DNA of 24,037 nt, taken from positions 1 to 24,037 of the forward strand of contig BTQL01000033.1 in NCBI GenBank assembly GCA_036985855.1, given 5' to 3'. The notes under the pieces are model-generated. The model saw only the letters and a list, made by a program, of their open reading frames with translations, was not told the origin of the DNA and made no database searches. The translations under genes and the position numbers were made by a program. Positions 1 through 6,882 of this stretch are shown piece after piece (position 1 is the first letter of the stretch; every line of letters begins with the position of its first letter). The DNA comes from B3-G11 sp036985855 (GTDB lineage: Bacteria; Actinomycetota; Acidimicrobiia; Spongiisociales; UBA5794).

Positions 1-46
1 CGCCCTTACAAGGCGGGGGTCACTGGTTCGAGTCCAGTAACGCCCA
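1..46 (+). tRNA. tRNA-Val (TAC anticodon), 3' part only
   Basis: The window opens inside a tRNA. Visible are the anticodon stem CGCC/GGCG enclosing the 7-nt loop CTTACAA (anticodon TAC, valine), a 5-nt variable loop, the T arm ACTGG-TTCGAGT-CCAGT, and the 3' acceptor strand AACGCCC with discriminator A at 46. CCA is not encoded. The CTTACAAGG segment and the GGGGTC after it match the layout of known tRNA-Val(UAC). The D arm and 5' acceptor strand lie upstream of the window. Confidence 0.93.
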
Positions 47-83
47 CGCGAGAATTGTTTCGGCGGTGCCCTACCTTTCGTGC

Positions 84-482
84 ATGGGGCACAAGGCAAA
101 CCTGAGAAATCTTCTCGCGGTATCGGTGGTGGTCCTATTGCTGGCCGCCTCGTGTACTTCGTCAACTCCGGAGACGGATCTCTCATCCACCGTGACGGAC
201 TCGATCGCACCGGCGACAGACGACACGACCTCGAGCCAATCGTCAGATGTTGACGAGGCTGAAGAGGAGACTATTGCTGCGATGTGCAGAACGCTCGATC
301 TCCTCAGCTCAGCCGGAGTCCCGGCCGGTAGGGCTTCGGTCTCGTTGGCCGAAACCGACCTGAAAACCGTCTCCTCGAGTGAATTGGCTGCCTATGGCGA
401 CACCCTGGTCGCGGCGCCTCGAACTGCTTGTCCTGAGCACACCGACTTTGCCGACGAGATCGCCTACTGGCTGGGATTCTGA
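84..482 (+). CDS. small secreted lipoprotein, unknown function
   Basis: This is a 132-residue protein of unknown function. It has a short basic N-terminus, a hydrophobic core (LLAVSVVVLLLAAS) and a lipobox ending LAASC, with the lipidated cysteine at about residue 24 from this start. A Ser/Thr/Asp/Glu-rich linker follows, typical of actinobacterial lipoproteins crossing the cell wall, and then a short globular part with two more cysteines. I chose the ATG at 84 because it gives a normal signal peptide; a GTG at 66 would add six residues. Neither start has a clear Shine-Dalgarno. The gene begins 37 bases after tRNA-Val, so read-through from the tRNA promoter is possible. I recognise no domain family. 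Confidence 0.72.
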   Translation: MGHKANLRNLLAVSVVVLLLAASCTSSTPETDLSSTVTDSIAPATDDTTSSQSSDVDEAEEETIAAMCRTLDLLSSAGVPAGRASVSLAETDLKTVSSSELAAYGDTLVAAPRTACPEHTDFADEIAYWLGF

Positions 483-557
483 CGATACGATCGGAATCTA
501 TCGTTCCGTCAAGACCTGGCCCAAATGTGTCGGCATATTGGCGGGAATGTCGTTTCT

Positions 558-896
558 TCATAGGTACCCAGGACCCCAACGTCTGATCACAACAACGACG
601 ATCACAGCCACGATCACAGCAGTGAACGGGTGGGAGAGCTTCCTGTCCTCTCTCACTCCGAGTCCGATGGCGAGCAGTACGAATGCAATTGCCGGCAGAA
701 GATAGAACAGGACGTCAAACAGGGCCCAGCCGAAAGGAAGGTCATCGAGATAGCGCCGAGTGATCTTCGTGAATAGGCCACGCATCGGCCCGTAGTACGT
801 GGCTTGACTCACGACCAACATCGACCAGACGAGTGGGAATGCGACCAGTGCTGCGGCGATGAGGAGATTGCTTCGGTTTTTCACGTTTTCGAGCAT
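558..896 (-). CDS. small membrane protein with about three transmembrane segments
   Basis: This is a hypothetical integral membrane protein of 112 residues. Hydrophobic stretches lie at about 12-30, 56-76 and 88-103, with a positively charged loop (TKITRR) after the first. The start used is the ATG at 896; an upstream in-frame start at 920 would add eight Arg-rich residues and seems less likely. No Shine-Dalgarno is obvious. It converges with the lipoprotein ending at 482, leaving about 75 bases between the stops. I recognise no family. Confidence that it is a real gene is moderate: it is short, but the codon pattern and clean hydrophobic segments look genuine. Confidence 0.55.
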   Translation of the reverse strand: MLENVKNRSNLLIAAALVAFPLVWSMLVVSQATYYGPMRGLFTKITRRYLDDLPFGWALFDVLFYLLPAIAFVLLAIGLGVREDRKLSHPFTAVIVAVIVVVVIRRWGPGYL

Positions 897-933
897 ACGA
901 GCTGGCGATCGCCGATGCACAGCAAACCTGAGG

Positions 934-954
934 CGACAGGCGACAGGCGACAGC
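934..954. repeat. three tandem heptamers (CGACAGG)
   Basis: CGACAGG occurs twice exactly and a third time as CGACAGC, head to tail, in the non-coding gap between the membrane protein start (896) and the pilin start (1079). Related degenerate heptamers occur at 6758-6806 and 7681-7715. Confidence 0.8.
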
Positions 955-976
955 AGGGTTCGGGATGTCTTCGACC

Positions 977-995
977 TATCGTATACAATACGGTA
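977..995. promoter_or_regulatory. small inverted repeat upstream of the pilin gene
   Basis: CGTAT (980-984) and ATACG (988-992) form an inverted repeat around ACA, extendable by two or three weaker pairs. It lies about 85 bases upstream of the pilin start in the divergent 896-1079 gap. The AT-rich core in a GC-rich background could be an operator or part of a promoter. Nothing else is visible in this gap except the heptamers. Confidence 0.3.
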
Positions 996-1078
996 AGCGG
1001 TGGATCTACTGCAGTGGGTGGTCGAAATGAGCCGTACGACCTATGGTTCGTTGGCAGACGGGTTCGTATCATCGTTAC

Positions 1079-1282
1079 ATGATGGATCGATTGGGTCAGC
1101 TATATCTGCGTGGAACGACTGCTACTCGCTGTGTGCTCCTCGGCGAGAGCGGCGCTAGCATTGTGGAGTACGGGCTTCTGATCGCATTGATCGCAATGGT
1201 CGCCTTTGCCTCAGTCGTTCTGTTCGGTGATGCAGTCGCCAGTATGTGGAACGGGAGCGCCGACAGCGTCGTCAACGCTTAG
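1079..1282 (+). CDS. Flp/Fap-type IVb pilin
   Basis: This is a 67-residue prepilin-like protein. From the ATG at 1079 a short hydrophilic leader ends in glycine and is followed by A-S-I-V-E-Y and the hydrophobic run GLLIALIAMVAF. This is the Flp signature: prepilin peptidase cleaves after Gly25, leaving Glu at +5 and Tyr at +6. Known Flp pilins are assembled into Tad pili for attachment. An in-frame upstream GTG at 1043 is possible but unneeded; a second ATG follows directly at 1082. No tadA, tadB, tadC, cpaB or prepilin peptidase gene lies in the window, so this is a solitary pilin gene here. There is no strong Shine-Dalgarno. Confidence 0.85.
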   Translation: MMDRLGQLYLRGTTATRCVLLGESGASIVEYGLLIALIAMVAFASVVLFGDAVASMWNGSADSVVNA

Positions 1283-1289
1283 GAGAGTG

Positions 1290-1324
1290 TTGATAGATAC
1301 CGACGGCCGACATGTATCGATCAA
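1290..1324. terminator. hairpin between convergent pilin and DUF2007 genes
   Basis: TTGATAGATAC (1290-1300) pairs with GTATCGATCAA (1314-1324), 11 pairs with one mismatch, around a 13-nt GC-rich loop. It sits 8 bases after the pilin stop and 8 bases before the stop of the opposing gene, so it could end transcription from both sides. There is no T-tract. Confidence 0.45.
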
Positions 1325-1331
1325 TAGTCTG

Positions 1332-1553
1332 CTAGTCGGCGTCAAGCACATTCAGTGCCAGGGTGGCCGCTTCGGCATCTTCTGCGCGGACGACGACTCG
1401 GACTCCGCCGGTGAGCATGGTGAGCGACGGAATCGCACCACCGGCATCGTCGGTCAACATCTGAGCGGTAATGCCCTCTGACTGAAGATGAGCGAGAGCG
1501 GTTCGTCCTGCGAACTCGCTCGAGTAGCGTGCGATCTCAATAATGTCTGACAT
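1332..1553 (-). CDS. DUF2007-family putative signal-transducing protein
   Basis: This is a small 73-residue protein. It matches the DUF2007 pattern: an N-terminal strand (IIEIARYSSEFAGRTALAHLQSEGI), a central segment (GGVRVVVRAEDAEAATLAL) and a single compact alpha/beta domain of the expected length. DUF2007 resembles the signal-transducing P-II/ferredoxin-like fold, but its function is not established. The start at 1553 is decided by a strong Shine-Dalgarno AGGAGGA at 1558-1564, four bases upstream. The longer open frame to 1748 is an antisense extension into the GNAT gene. It is divergent from the GNAT gene. Confidence 0.8.
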   Translation of the reverse strand: MSDIIEIARYSSEFAGRTALAHLQSEGITAQMLTDDAGGAIPSLTMLTGGVRVVVRAEDAEAATLALNVLDAD

Positions 1554-1693
1554 CTCATCCTCCTGATCCACAGTGTGGCACGTATGCGAGACTGCGCGTG
1601 CATGATGTGGCGGTGGGTTACCGTTCACGATGGAGGCATCGATGTCTACGGCGACGATCAGACCGCGCGATGGCAGGGGATGGGGCGAGTCCG

Positions 1694-2254
1694 ATGGAAG
1701 GTGATGCTCATCTGTCGCCGGTGACACCGCTCGATCCGCCCGCTGCATATCCCGCCGGTCTCAACAGGGCGGAGATTCTCCCAGATGGAACCCCCATCCG
1801 CGTTCGACCGATCGTTCCAGCAGACATCGAAAGGGTTCGCCATGCGTTCGCTGTGGGCGATGTCGAAACCATTCGCGGCAGGTTCTTCACCGGCGCGCCC
1901 CCATCCGGTGAAGACCATCTTCACTATCTCGTCGAGATTGACTACGTGATGAGGCTCGCCTTGGTCGCCATTGACATGGATGGCAATAGCATCGGAATCG
2001 CACGATACGAGGGAGTCGAAGGCCTCGGCTCTGCCGAAATCGCGATAGTTGTTGACCCGGAGTGGCGTAGTCGTAGTGTCGGGCGGACTCTCGTGACTGC
2101 TCTCGAGGCACCTGCACGCGACGCCGGCATCACCGAGTTCGAGGCACTATTCCTGCCGGGAAATCGAGTAATCGCTGCACTGCTCGAGAGCCTTGGTTAT
2201 GGCGATCGACGTCTCGAGGACGGTCTCGTTCGCGTGACCAAACCCATTTCGTGA
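1694..2254 (+). CDS. GNAT-family N-acetyltransferase
   Basis: This 186-residue protein is a single GNAT domain. It starts with the pattern of Pat-type protein acetyltransferase domains (DGTPIRVRPIVPADIERVR, then RFFTG, then a segment ending DYVMRLALVAID). Motif A follows (AEIAIVVDPEWRSRSVGRTL), where the usual acetyl-CoA pyrophosphate loop RGxG appears as RSRSVG, and then the C-terminal ARDAGITEFEALFLPGNRVIAALLESLGY. The family transfers acetyl from acetyl-CoA to an amine; the substrate cannot be told. I chose the ATG at 1694; upstream in-frame residues to 1598 are Arg-rich and look untranslated. The stop is 17 bases before the Nif3-like gene, suggesting co-transcription. Confidence 0.8.
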   Translation: MEGDAHLSPVTPLDPPAAYPAGLNRAEILPDGTPIRVRPIVPADIERVRHAFAVGDVETIRGRFFTGAPPSGEDHLHYLVEIDYVMRLALVAIDMDGNSIGIARYEGVEGLGSAEIAIVVDPEWRSRSVGRTLVTALEAPARDAGITEFEALFLPGNRVIAALLESLGYGDRRLEDGLVRVTKPIS

Positions 2255-2271
2255 CCCAGTAGCATCCCCTT

Positions 2272-3057
2272 GTGCTGGTTGCGGACATTCATGCTTTCCT
2301 TGACGATCGATTCTCGTTCGAGCACGCCGCCGCTTGGGATCCCGTCGGTCTCCAGCTCGGCGAACCCGGCGCAGACTCAGGCAGGATCGCGGTTTGCCAC
2401 GAGGTAACCGACGGTGTGGTCGAGCGGTGTGTCGAAATGGGCATCGCGACACTCGTGAGTTACCACCCGCTGCTCTTCGAACCCACTACTGCGGTGATTG
2501 CAGGACCGACGGCGGCAGGACGAGCGTTGCAACTTCTTCGCCGTGGTGTGAGCCTCATCGTCGTTCATACGGCCATGGACGTCGCGCCAAGAGGTACAGG
2601 GGATCTCCTCCTTGAAGCGCTTGGAGTGTCTGCAGCAGGCTTCTTCGCAGAGACAGAAGACGGTTCGGGGTACTGGATCGGCAGGCACGGCTCCCTGGAC
2701 GGCGCAACGACAGCACAGTCGTTTGCCTTGACAGTCTCAGAGAGGCTCGAAACCTCGGTTCGAGTTTCGGGCGACTTGAACAAGACGATTCGATCGGTTT
2801 GTGTCTTGCCCGGCTCTGGTTCCTCGTCCACGAGTGAAGCGGCCGATATCGCAGACGTGCTTGTGACCGGCGATGTCGGTCATCACAGCGCTCAGGCCGC
2901 GGTGCAACTCGGTCTTGTGGTGATCGACGCGGGGCACATTCAGACCGAACGGCCCGGCGTCAATCACCTGTACGATTCGGTTCGCGCTCTCGCGCCCAAA
3001 GCCTTGTTCATAGCCAGTGATTCCCATCCATGGGAGGACGTTTTTTGGAAGACCTGA
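2272..3057 (+). CDS. Nif3-like dinuclear metal centre protein (DUF34)
   Basis: This 261-residue protein has the NIF3/DUF34 layout: an N-terminal segment with WDPVGLQLG, then SYHPLLF, then VVHTAMDVAPRGT, and near the C-terminus DAGHIQTER and SDSHPW. In characterised members (E. coli YbgI) the two metals are held by a His-His pair, an Asp, and a C-terminal His and Glu. Here the Asp (TAMD) and the C-terminal His/Glu (GHIQTE) are present, but the usual His-His is Tyr-His. The family is sometimes annotated GTP cyclohydrolase 1 type 2; its true role is unsettled. The start is GTG at 2272. It overlaps the next gene by 13 bases, the common actinobacterial pairing of Nif3 with a zinc-ribbon protein. 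Confidence 0.9.
   Translation: MLVADIHAFLDDRFSFEHAAAWDPVGLQLGEPGADSGRIAVCHEVTDGVVERCVEMGIATLVSYHPLLFEPTTAVIAGPTAAGRALQLLRRGVSLIVVHTAMDVAPRGTGDLLLEALGVSAAGFFAETEDGSGYWIGRHGSLDGATTAQSFALTVSERLETSVRVSGDLNKTIRSVCVLPGSGSSSTSEAADIADVLVTGDVGHHSAQAAVQLGLVVIDAGHIQTERPGVNHLYDSVRALAPKALFIASDSHPWEDVFWKT
3032..3047 (+). promoter_or_regulatory. Shine-Dalgarno deciding a TTG start inside the Nif3 gene
   Basis: GGGAGGA at 3032-3038 lies seven bases before TTG at 3045 and is embedded in the last codons of the Nif3-like gene. The ATG at 3030 would overlap this ribosome site, so TTG 3045 is the likelier start of the zinc-ribbon gene. Confidence 0.65.
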
Positions 3058-3755
3058 AGAGTCTCGAGGATCTGCTCGACCTCATGGAAATCGACCTCAG
3101 GATCGACAAACTCCTTGACAAGAGGAGTTCACTTCCAGAGCTCGCCGAGTACAAGACTGCTCATGAAGAGGTGGAAAGGATCGCTGGCGCGAATGAAGCT
3201 GCCAGGTCGGCTCTGAAAGAGGCCGATCGAGGTCTCGACAAGACAAACGGTGAGCTTGAGATCGCGGCCGAGAAAGCGGCTTCTGAGCAGAACAGGCTCT
3301 ACGCGGGCGGATTGTCTGCGAGAGATGCCGACTATCTCAGGCGAGAAGTCGAGCTGCTGTACGGGAAAGTCTCCAAGATGGAGGATCAAGTTCTCGAATA
3401 CATCGAAGCGAAGGAGCTCGCTGAGGCGGATGTCGCACGTCTTGGTGATGAACTCAACCATGCAACAGAGGACAAAGACAATCTCGGCACTGCCATCACC
3501 AACCAGTGGGGACTGATCGACAAGGAGCTCGCTGTGGTCGAGGATCGGAAGAAGGCTACGATTGGACTTGTTGATGACTACCTGCTCGAGATCTACGACG
3601 ACCTGCGAGGGACGGAGAAAGGTCGAGTCGTTGGCCGTCTTGCAGAGGACACCTGCGGAGCGTGTCACCTGAAGCTGTCCGCAGCAGAAGTGATCAGGGC
3701 ACTGAAGCAGGACCCGCCTCGCTGCATCCACTGTCGAGCCATCTTGGTCGGCTGA
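3045..3755 (+). CDS. coiled-coil protein with C-terminal C4 zinc ribbon
   Basis: This 236-residue protein has roughly 165 residues of charged heptad-like helix (the CT398-like coiled coil) followed by a C-terminal four-cysteine zinc ribbon: C-G-A-C in DTCGACHLKLS and C-I-H-C in RCIHCRAILVG. It belongs to the zf-RING_7/DUF164 family. Members are proposed, from structural work on Chlamydia CT398, to bind partner proteins; the actinobacterial role is unknown. The TTG start is chosen from the GGGAGGA site seven bases upstream; an ATG at 3030 in the same frame is the alternative. Overlap with Nif3 suggests translational coupling. Confidence 0.88.
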   Translation: MEDLKSLEDLLDLMEIDLRIDKLLDKRSSLPELAEYKTAHEEVERIAGANEAARSALKEADRGLDKTNGELEIAAEKAASEQNRLYAGGLSARDADYLRREVELLYGKVSKMEDQVLEYIEAKELAEADVARLGDELNHATEDKDNLGTAITNQWGLIDKELAVVEDRKKATIGLVDDYLLEIYDDLRGTEKGRVVGRLAEDTCGACHLKLSAAEVIRALKQDPPRCIHCRAILVG

Positions 3756-3758
3756 CCC

Positions 3759-4292
3759 GTGTTCTTTTGGCATATCGGGGCGACGGTCGCGTTCATACGA
3801 TACGCCTTCCGTGACGAGGCGATGGACCTCCGTTTCCTTGCCCTGGGTGCCATCCTCCCCAATCTGATCGACGCGCCGATCGGTGCCCTGATGTGGGGAA
3901 CCTGGCGGGCACCGCGTCTGTGGTCCCACAGTCTGGTATTCGGTTCGGTCATGATGGTTGCGGTTCTGGTGGTTACGAGCCGCGGCGTGTCTCGTAAGCG
4001 ATGGATGTTGCTTTCGACCGGAGTGCTGATGCATCTTGCGCTCGACGCCATGTGGGCTGATCCGCAGACGTTGTGGTGGCCTTTCCTCGGCTGGGAGTTC
4101 ACGAAGTCGAATTTCGCGACGTTCGCGGAGTATGCGGCAGCAGTGCTTCAGGGCTCGTGGATGTGGGCCGGCGAGGCCGTTGGCCTTGCATATCTCGCGT
4201 ACCTGTGGGGCAAAGCAGAACTCGGACAGAGCGGAGCCCGTCGGATGCTCCTATCGACCGGTCGCGTCTCCGCCCCGATCGATCGAATCTAG
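3759..4292 (+). CDS. YdjM-like membrane-bound metal-dependent hydrolase (DUF457)
   Basis: This 177-residue integral membrane protein has several hydrophobic segments and the scattered His/Asp motifs of the DUF457/YdjM group: W-H-I-G near the N-terminus, LGAILPNLID, W-S-H-S-L, and M-H-L-A-L-D-A-M-W. In the family these are thought to coordinate a metal at the membrane face; no substrate is known. The start is GTG at 3759, three bases after the zinc-ribbon stop, so it belongs to the same operon. Its last 42 bases overlap the 3' end of the opposing TauE-like gene. Confidence 0.75.
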   Translation: MFFWHIGATVAFIRYAFRDEAMDLRFLALGAILPNLIDAPIGALMWGTWRAPRLWSHSLVFGSVMMVAVLVVTSRGVSRKRWMLLSTGVLMHLALDAMWADPQTLWWPFLGWEFTKSNFATFAEYAAAVLQGSWMWAGEAVGLAYLAYLWGKAELGQSGARRMLLSTGRVSAPIDRI

Positions 4293-4682
4293 GTCCCTGC
4301 GGAGCCTCCAGGCTCTGTGAGCCATCCGTATCGCCAGTACAGCAAGCACCGCTGCGAATACCTTTTTCAGCAGCTCCTCGTTCATCGAGAGGGCGAGGCG
4401 AGCACCTATGAGGGCCGCGACGATTCCCACTCCTCCGGTGACCAGCGCAACCTTCCACACGACCCTGCCGGCTCGTGCGTGGATGACTGTCCCTATCAGC
4501 GCGGTGGGCAGGATGATCGCAAGAGAAGTTCCCTGGGCCGCGAGCTGGCTGAATCCGAGCACCGCTACGAGCACAGGCACAAAGATGATGCCGCCACCGA
4601 CACCGAGCGTGGCAGCAAGGGTGCCCGCAAAGAGTCCAAGTGCGAGCAGTGCGACGATCTCTCCGATTCCCACTAGAACCAC
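4251..4682 (-). CDS. half-size TauE/SafE-family membrane protein, second of a pair
   Basis: This 143-residue protein carries one TauE/SafE repeat of about four transmembrane segments. The N-terminal hallmark ALGLFAGTLAATLGVGGGIIFVP has the family GGG loop followed by a proline. Known TauE/SafE/YfcA transporters are about 250 residues with two such repeats and export sulfite, sulfoacetate or related organosulfur anions. This protein supplies only one repeat plus a short Arg-rich tail. Its GTG start at 4682 overlaps the stop of the upstream half (4673) in another frame, so the two are translationally coupled and may form a heterodimer. Its 3' end overlaps the convergent YdjM-like gene. Confidence 0.8.
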   Translation of the reverse strand: MVLVGIGEIVALLALGLFAGTLAATLGVGGGIIFVPVLVAVLGFSQLAAQGTSLAIILPTALIGTVIHARAGRVVWKVALVTGGVGIVAALIGARLALSMNEELLKKVFAAVLAVLAIRMAHRAWRLRRDLDSIDRGGDATGR

Positions 4683-5029
4683 ATCCTGATTGCCGCTATG
4701 GCCAACACGGATGCGAATGTGCCTGCCAACCAGTGCTCAGGCACCTTGTCCATCCAGCGGGCTCCTGCCCACGCGCCTACTGCTGCGCCGGCGAATACGA
4801 CCGCTGCCGTGGACCAGTCGACGCTGCCGTTGCCGGAGAAGGCAGTTAGGGCAGCTGCAGATGATGCGACGATCGTGGCAACGGATGTGGCAGCAGCGGA
4901 GTATTGGTTCAGTCCCACGAGAAGGACGAGGCCTGGAACAACAATCACTCCACCTCCAATGCCGAGGAGGCCGGAGAGAAAACCGGCAACAACGCCAACG
5001 AGTGCCGCTTTGAGCCAGGGGGATTCCAC
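4673..5029 (-). CDS. half-size TauE/SafE-family membrane protein, first of a pair
   Basis: This 118-residue protein is one TauE/SafE repeat: VGVVAGFLSGLLGIGGGVIVVPG with the GIGGG loop, then three further hydrophobic segments, ending at AIRMWF. It is half the usual family length. The partner half follows immediately, overlapping by 10 bases in a different frame. Both halves have their own complete start, GGG motif and stop, which argues for two genes rather than one frameshifted gene, although a frameshift joining them cannot be fully excluded. The start is GTG at 5029. It diverges from the lipoprotein at 5082; the 52-base gap must hold both promoters. Confidence 0.8.
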   Translation of the reverse strand: MESPWLKAALVGVVAGFLSGLLGIGGGVIVVPGLVLLVGLNQYSAAATSVATIVASSAAALTAFSGNGSVDWSTAAVVFAGAAVGAWAGARWMDKVPEHWLAGTFASVLAIAAIRMWF

Positions 5030-5081
5030 GTCGCTACCGTAGTGTCATCCGGTTGCCGAACTCCATCGGTAACCTCACCAT

Positions 5082-5747
5082 GTGCTCAAGAAAGCGCTCC
5101 CCCTGGTGATTGTTGCAGTCGTTGCCGCGGCTTGTTCCTCCGCGCCGGTTGAGCCTGCTGGCCACGAGAACCCTGAAGGCGCGGTGGTCGCTTGGTTCGA
5201 GGCCGTCGATGGCGACAGCGCGATCGATGCATCGGGCGCCATCCATGGCGAGTCGCTGGCCTTGATACTCGGAATCGAGAATGGTCTCGATGCTGGTGTT
5301 GTAGCCGGATACCTCAACGAAGGCGTTCCCCTGGATGTACAGGCAGCGTATTGGGGTTCCTTTGCGGATGGATTCGTCGAGTTCGCATCGAGGCCACTCT
5401 CAACGCTCACGGTGGGGGAATCGACACGATTCACTTCCGAGGGTGTCGAATTCGCAAGCGTTCCCATCGCAGGGGGTGCCGGCCTGGGTTCCGTCGTGAT
5501 CACCCGCATGCAGGCGGACGGATCGTGGGAGGTCGATCTTGTCGCATCCCTTGGAGACGGGTTCGCACAGCTCCTTGCCAGCGGATACGACGAACTACCC
5601 GATGACGAAGACGGCGATCGTGTTCGGTTGGCATACGTGACCACGGTTGTGCCATCGCTGTGGGCTGCCATGACGGACGGCAGCTTTGGCGACGACTTCA
5701 CGAGAACAGCGTTGGCGATCATCGACTCCGTCGACGGGAGACCGTAG
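5082..5747 (+). CDS. secreted lipoprotein, unknown function
   Basis: This 221-residue protein has a lipoprotein signal: KK, a hydrophobic core, and a lipobox ending VAAAC with Cys18. The mature part is acidic and may be a single alpha/beta domain, with WFEAVDGDSA near the start reminiscent of extracytoplasmic NTF2-like folds, though I cannot assign one. Function is unknown. The start is GTG at 5082; an ATG two bases earlier is out of frame. A bidirectional terminator overlaps the stop codon. Confidence 0.75.
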   Translation: MLKKALPLVIVAVVAAACSSAPVEPAGHENPEGAVVAWFEAVDGDSAIDASGAIHGESLALILGIENGLDAGVVAGYLNEGVPLDVQAAYWGSFADGFVEFASRPLSTLTVGESTRFTSEGVEFASVPIAGGAGLGSVVITRMQADGSWEVDLVASLGDGFAQLLASGYDELPDDEDGDRVRLAYVTTVVPSLWAAMTDGSFGDDFTRTALAIIDSVDGRP

Positions 5748-5765
5748 ACCGAACGGTCTCCCGTC
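5733..5765. terminator. bidirectional terminator between convergent genes
   Basis: GACGGGAGACCG (5733-5744) pairs perfectly with CGGTCTCCCGTC (5754-5765), a 12-bp stem around a 9-nt loop that contains the stop codon of the lipoprotein gene. The opposing oxidoreductase gene stops at the far edge. There is no long T-tract, but stem strength and the convergent setting support termination. Confidence 0.75.
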
Positions 5766-6748
5766 TACAAGTTCCGCAACGCGGGCAGAACCTCTGCGCC
5801 TAACATCGCGATCGTGTCCTGTTGATTCACAGATGTCGTCTGGATCGCGACGATGTCTGCGTGTACGTCATTGATCAGCGGTGCGTAGACATCCACGTAG
5901 TCGTCCACTGAATCAACAGTCGAGTACATGGCGAGGATCTCATGCCGATCCATTTCGTCAGCCCGCTTTCTCAGATCCATCGGGTCGACGGCCTCGAGCC
6001 GACCGGGAGCCCTCAACCCTCGCCACGCTCCAAGGGTCTGCCATGCCTCGTCTGTAGTCTTTGCTCGGATCGACCAACGCGTCGCGAGGATCGTTGGGGT
6101 CGGGCGACCCGCCTCAGCGGCGGACTTTCTTGCCGGATCGATGACTCGCTCGAACGCAACCGTCGGGTCCTTGACCGATGTGATGATGCCGTCCGCCTTA
6201 CGGGCCGCGAGCGCGGCGGATTTTGGACCGCCCGCAGCCAGGAAGATGGGCAGGTCGTGGACCGGTGGGCTGTAGAGCTTTGCACGGTCGGTCCGGTACC
6301 ACTGCCCTTCATAGGTGAGCTTGTCTCCGTCGAGCAGTGCGCGCATGATGTCAAGCGCTTCATCCATTCGTGAGGCGCGTTCGGCGTAGTTTGGAAAGTC
6401 GTATCCCAGTGGCCCTTCGTTGAGGTTCTCGCCTGTGCCGACGCCTAGATTGAATCGGCCACCGCTGATACGGTCAAGCGTCGCGGCAGCCTGGGCGACC
6501 ACAGCAGGGTGGTATCGCCAGAGGGGAGTCGTTACGCCGGTCGTGAAGTGGATTGTCGATGTTGCCTGTGCCATCGCCGCGATCGTTGCAAAGGCAAAAC
6601 CTGAGGCTCCGAGATCGTCCACCCAAGGGTGAAAATGTTCAGATACCAGGACCATGTCGAAACCCGCCCTCTCCGCTAGCACGGCATGCTCAACGAGCAC
6701 TTCAGGCTGGAACTGCTCATGCCCGGCAAAGTACGCGAATTCGGTCAA
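5765..6748 (-). CDS. F420-dependent luciferase-like oxidoreductase (FGD-like family)
   Basis: This 327-residue TIM-barrel protein closely follows the F420-dependent glucose-6-phosphate dehydrogenase-like family. Motifs are GHEQF near the N-terminus, S-E-H-F-H-P-W at 36-42 (SDHFQPW in mycobacterial Fgd1, so Asp is replaced by Glu while the catalytic His is kept), RYHPAVVAQAAAT, G-T-G-E-N-L-N-E at 104-111 with the conserved acidic Glu107, and AAGGPKSAALAARKADG. The family uses deazaflavin F420 for hydride transfer. The substrate here is uncertain; it need not be glucose-6-phosphate. The start is TTG at 6748 (next codons T-E-F) with GGAGG a few bases upstream. Confidence 0.87.
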   Translation of the reverse strand: MTEFAYFAGHEQFQPEVLVEHAVLAERAGFDMVLVSEHFHPWVDDLGASGFAFATIAAMAQATSTIHFTTGVTTPLWRYHPAVVAQAAATLDRISGGRFNLGVGTGENLNEGPLGYDFPNYAERASRMDEALDIMRALLDGDKLTYEGQWYRTDRAKLYSPPVHDLPIFLAAGGPKSAALAARKADGIITSVKDPTVAFERVIDPARKSAAEAGRPTPTILATRWSIRAKTTDEAWQTLGAWRGLRAPGRLEAVDPMDLRKRADEMDRHEILAMYSTVDSVDDYVDVYAPLINDVHADIVAIQTTSVNQQDTIAMLGAEVLPALRNL

Positions 6749-6757
6749 AGGACCTCC

Positions 6758-6806
6758 GTAGATCGTAGACGGTAGACGGTAGACGGCAGAGCGACAGCGG
6801 ATGACG
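6758..6806. repeat. tandem heptamers (GTAGACG) upstream of the aquaporin gene
   Basis: GTAGATC is followed in phase by three exact GTAGACG units and then degenerate heptamers (GCAGAGC, GACAGCG, GATGACG). The array lies in the 134-base gap between the divergent oxidoreductase and aquaporin genes, next to the oxidoreductase start. The rest of the gap (6807-6871) has no clear promoter I would defend. Confidence 0.85.
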
Positions 6807-6882
6807 GTTCTTCAAAGAGCTTGGGAAACCTCTATCCCGCTGTCATAGTCATACCTGCGAGAAGGCAACATGGGAGGAAGAC

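Noticed and set aside
1..46. tRNA 3' end as an integration site
   Set aside because: No integrase, direct repeat of the tRNA end, or prophage genes occur in the window; the downstream genes look chromosomal.
3129..4034. 301-codon minus-strand open frame over the zinc-ribbon gene
   Set aside because: It is antisense to a clear coiled-coil/zinc-ribbon gene and lacks recognisable motifs.
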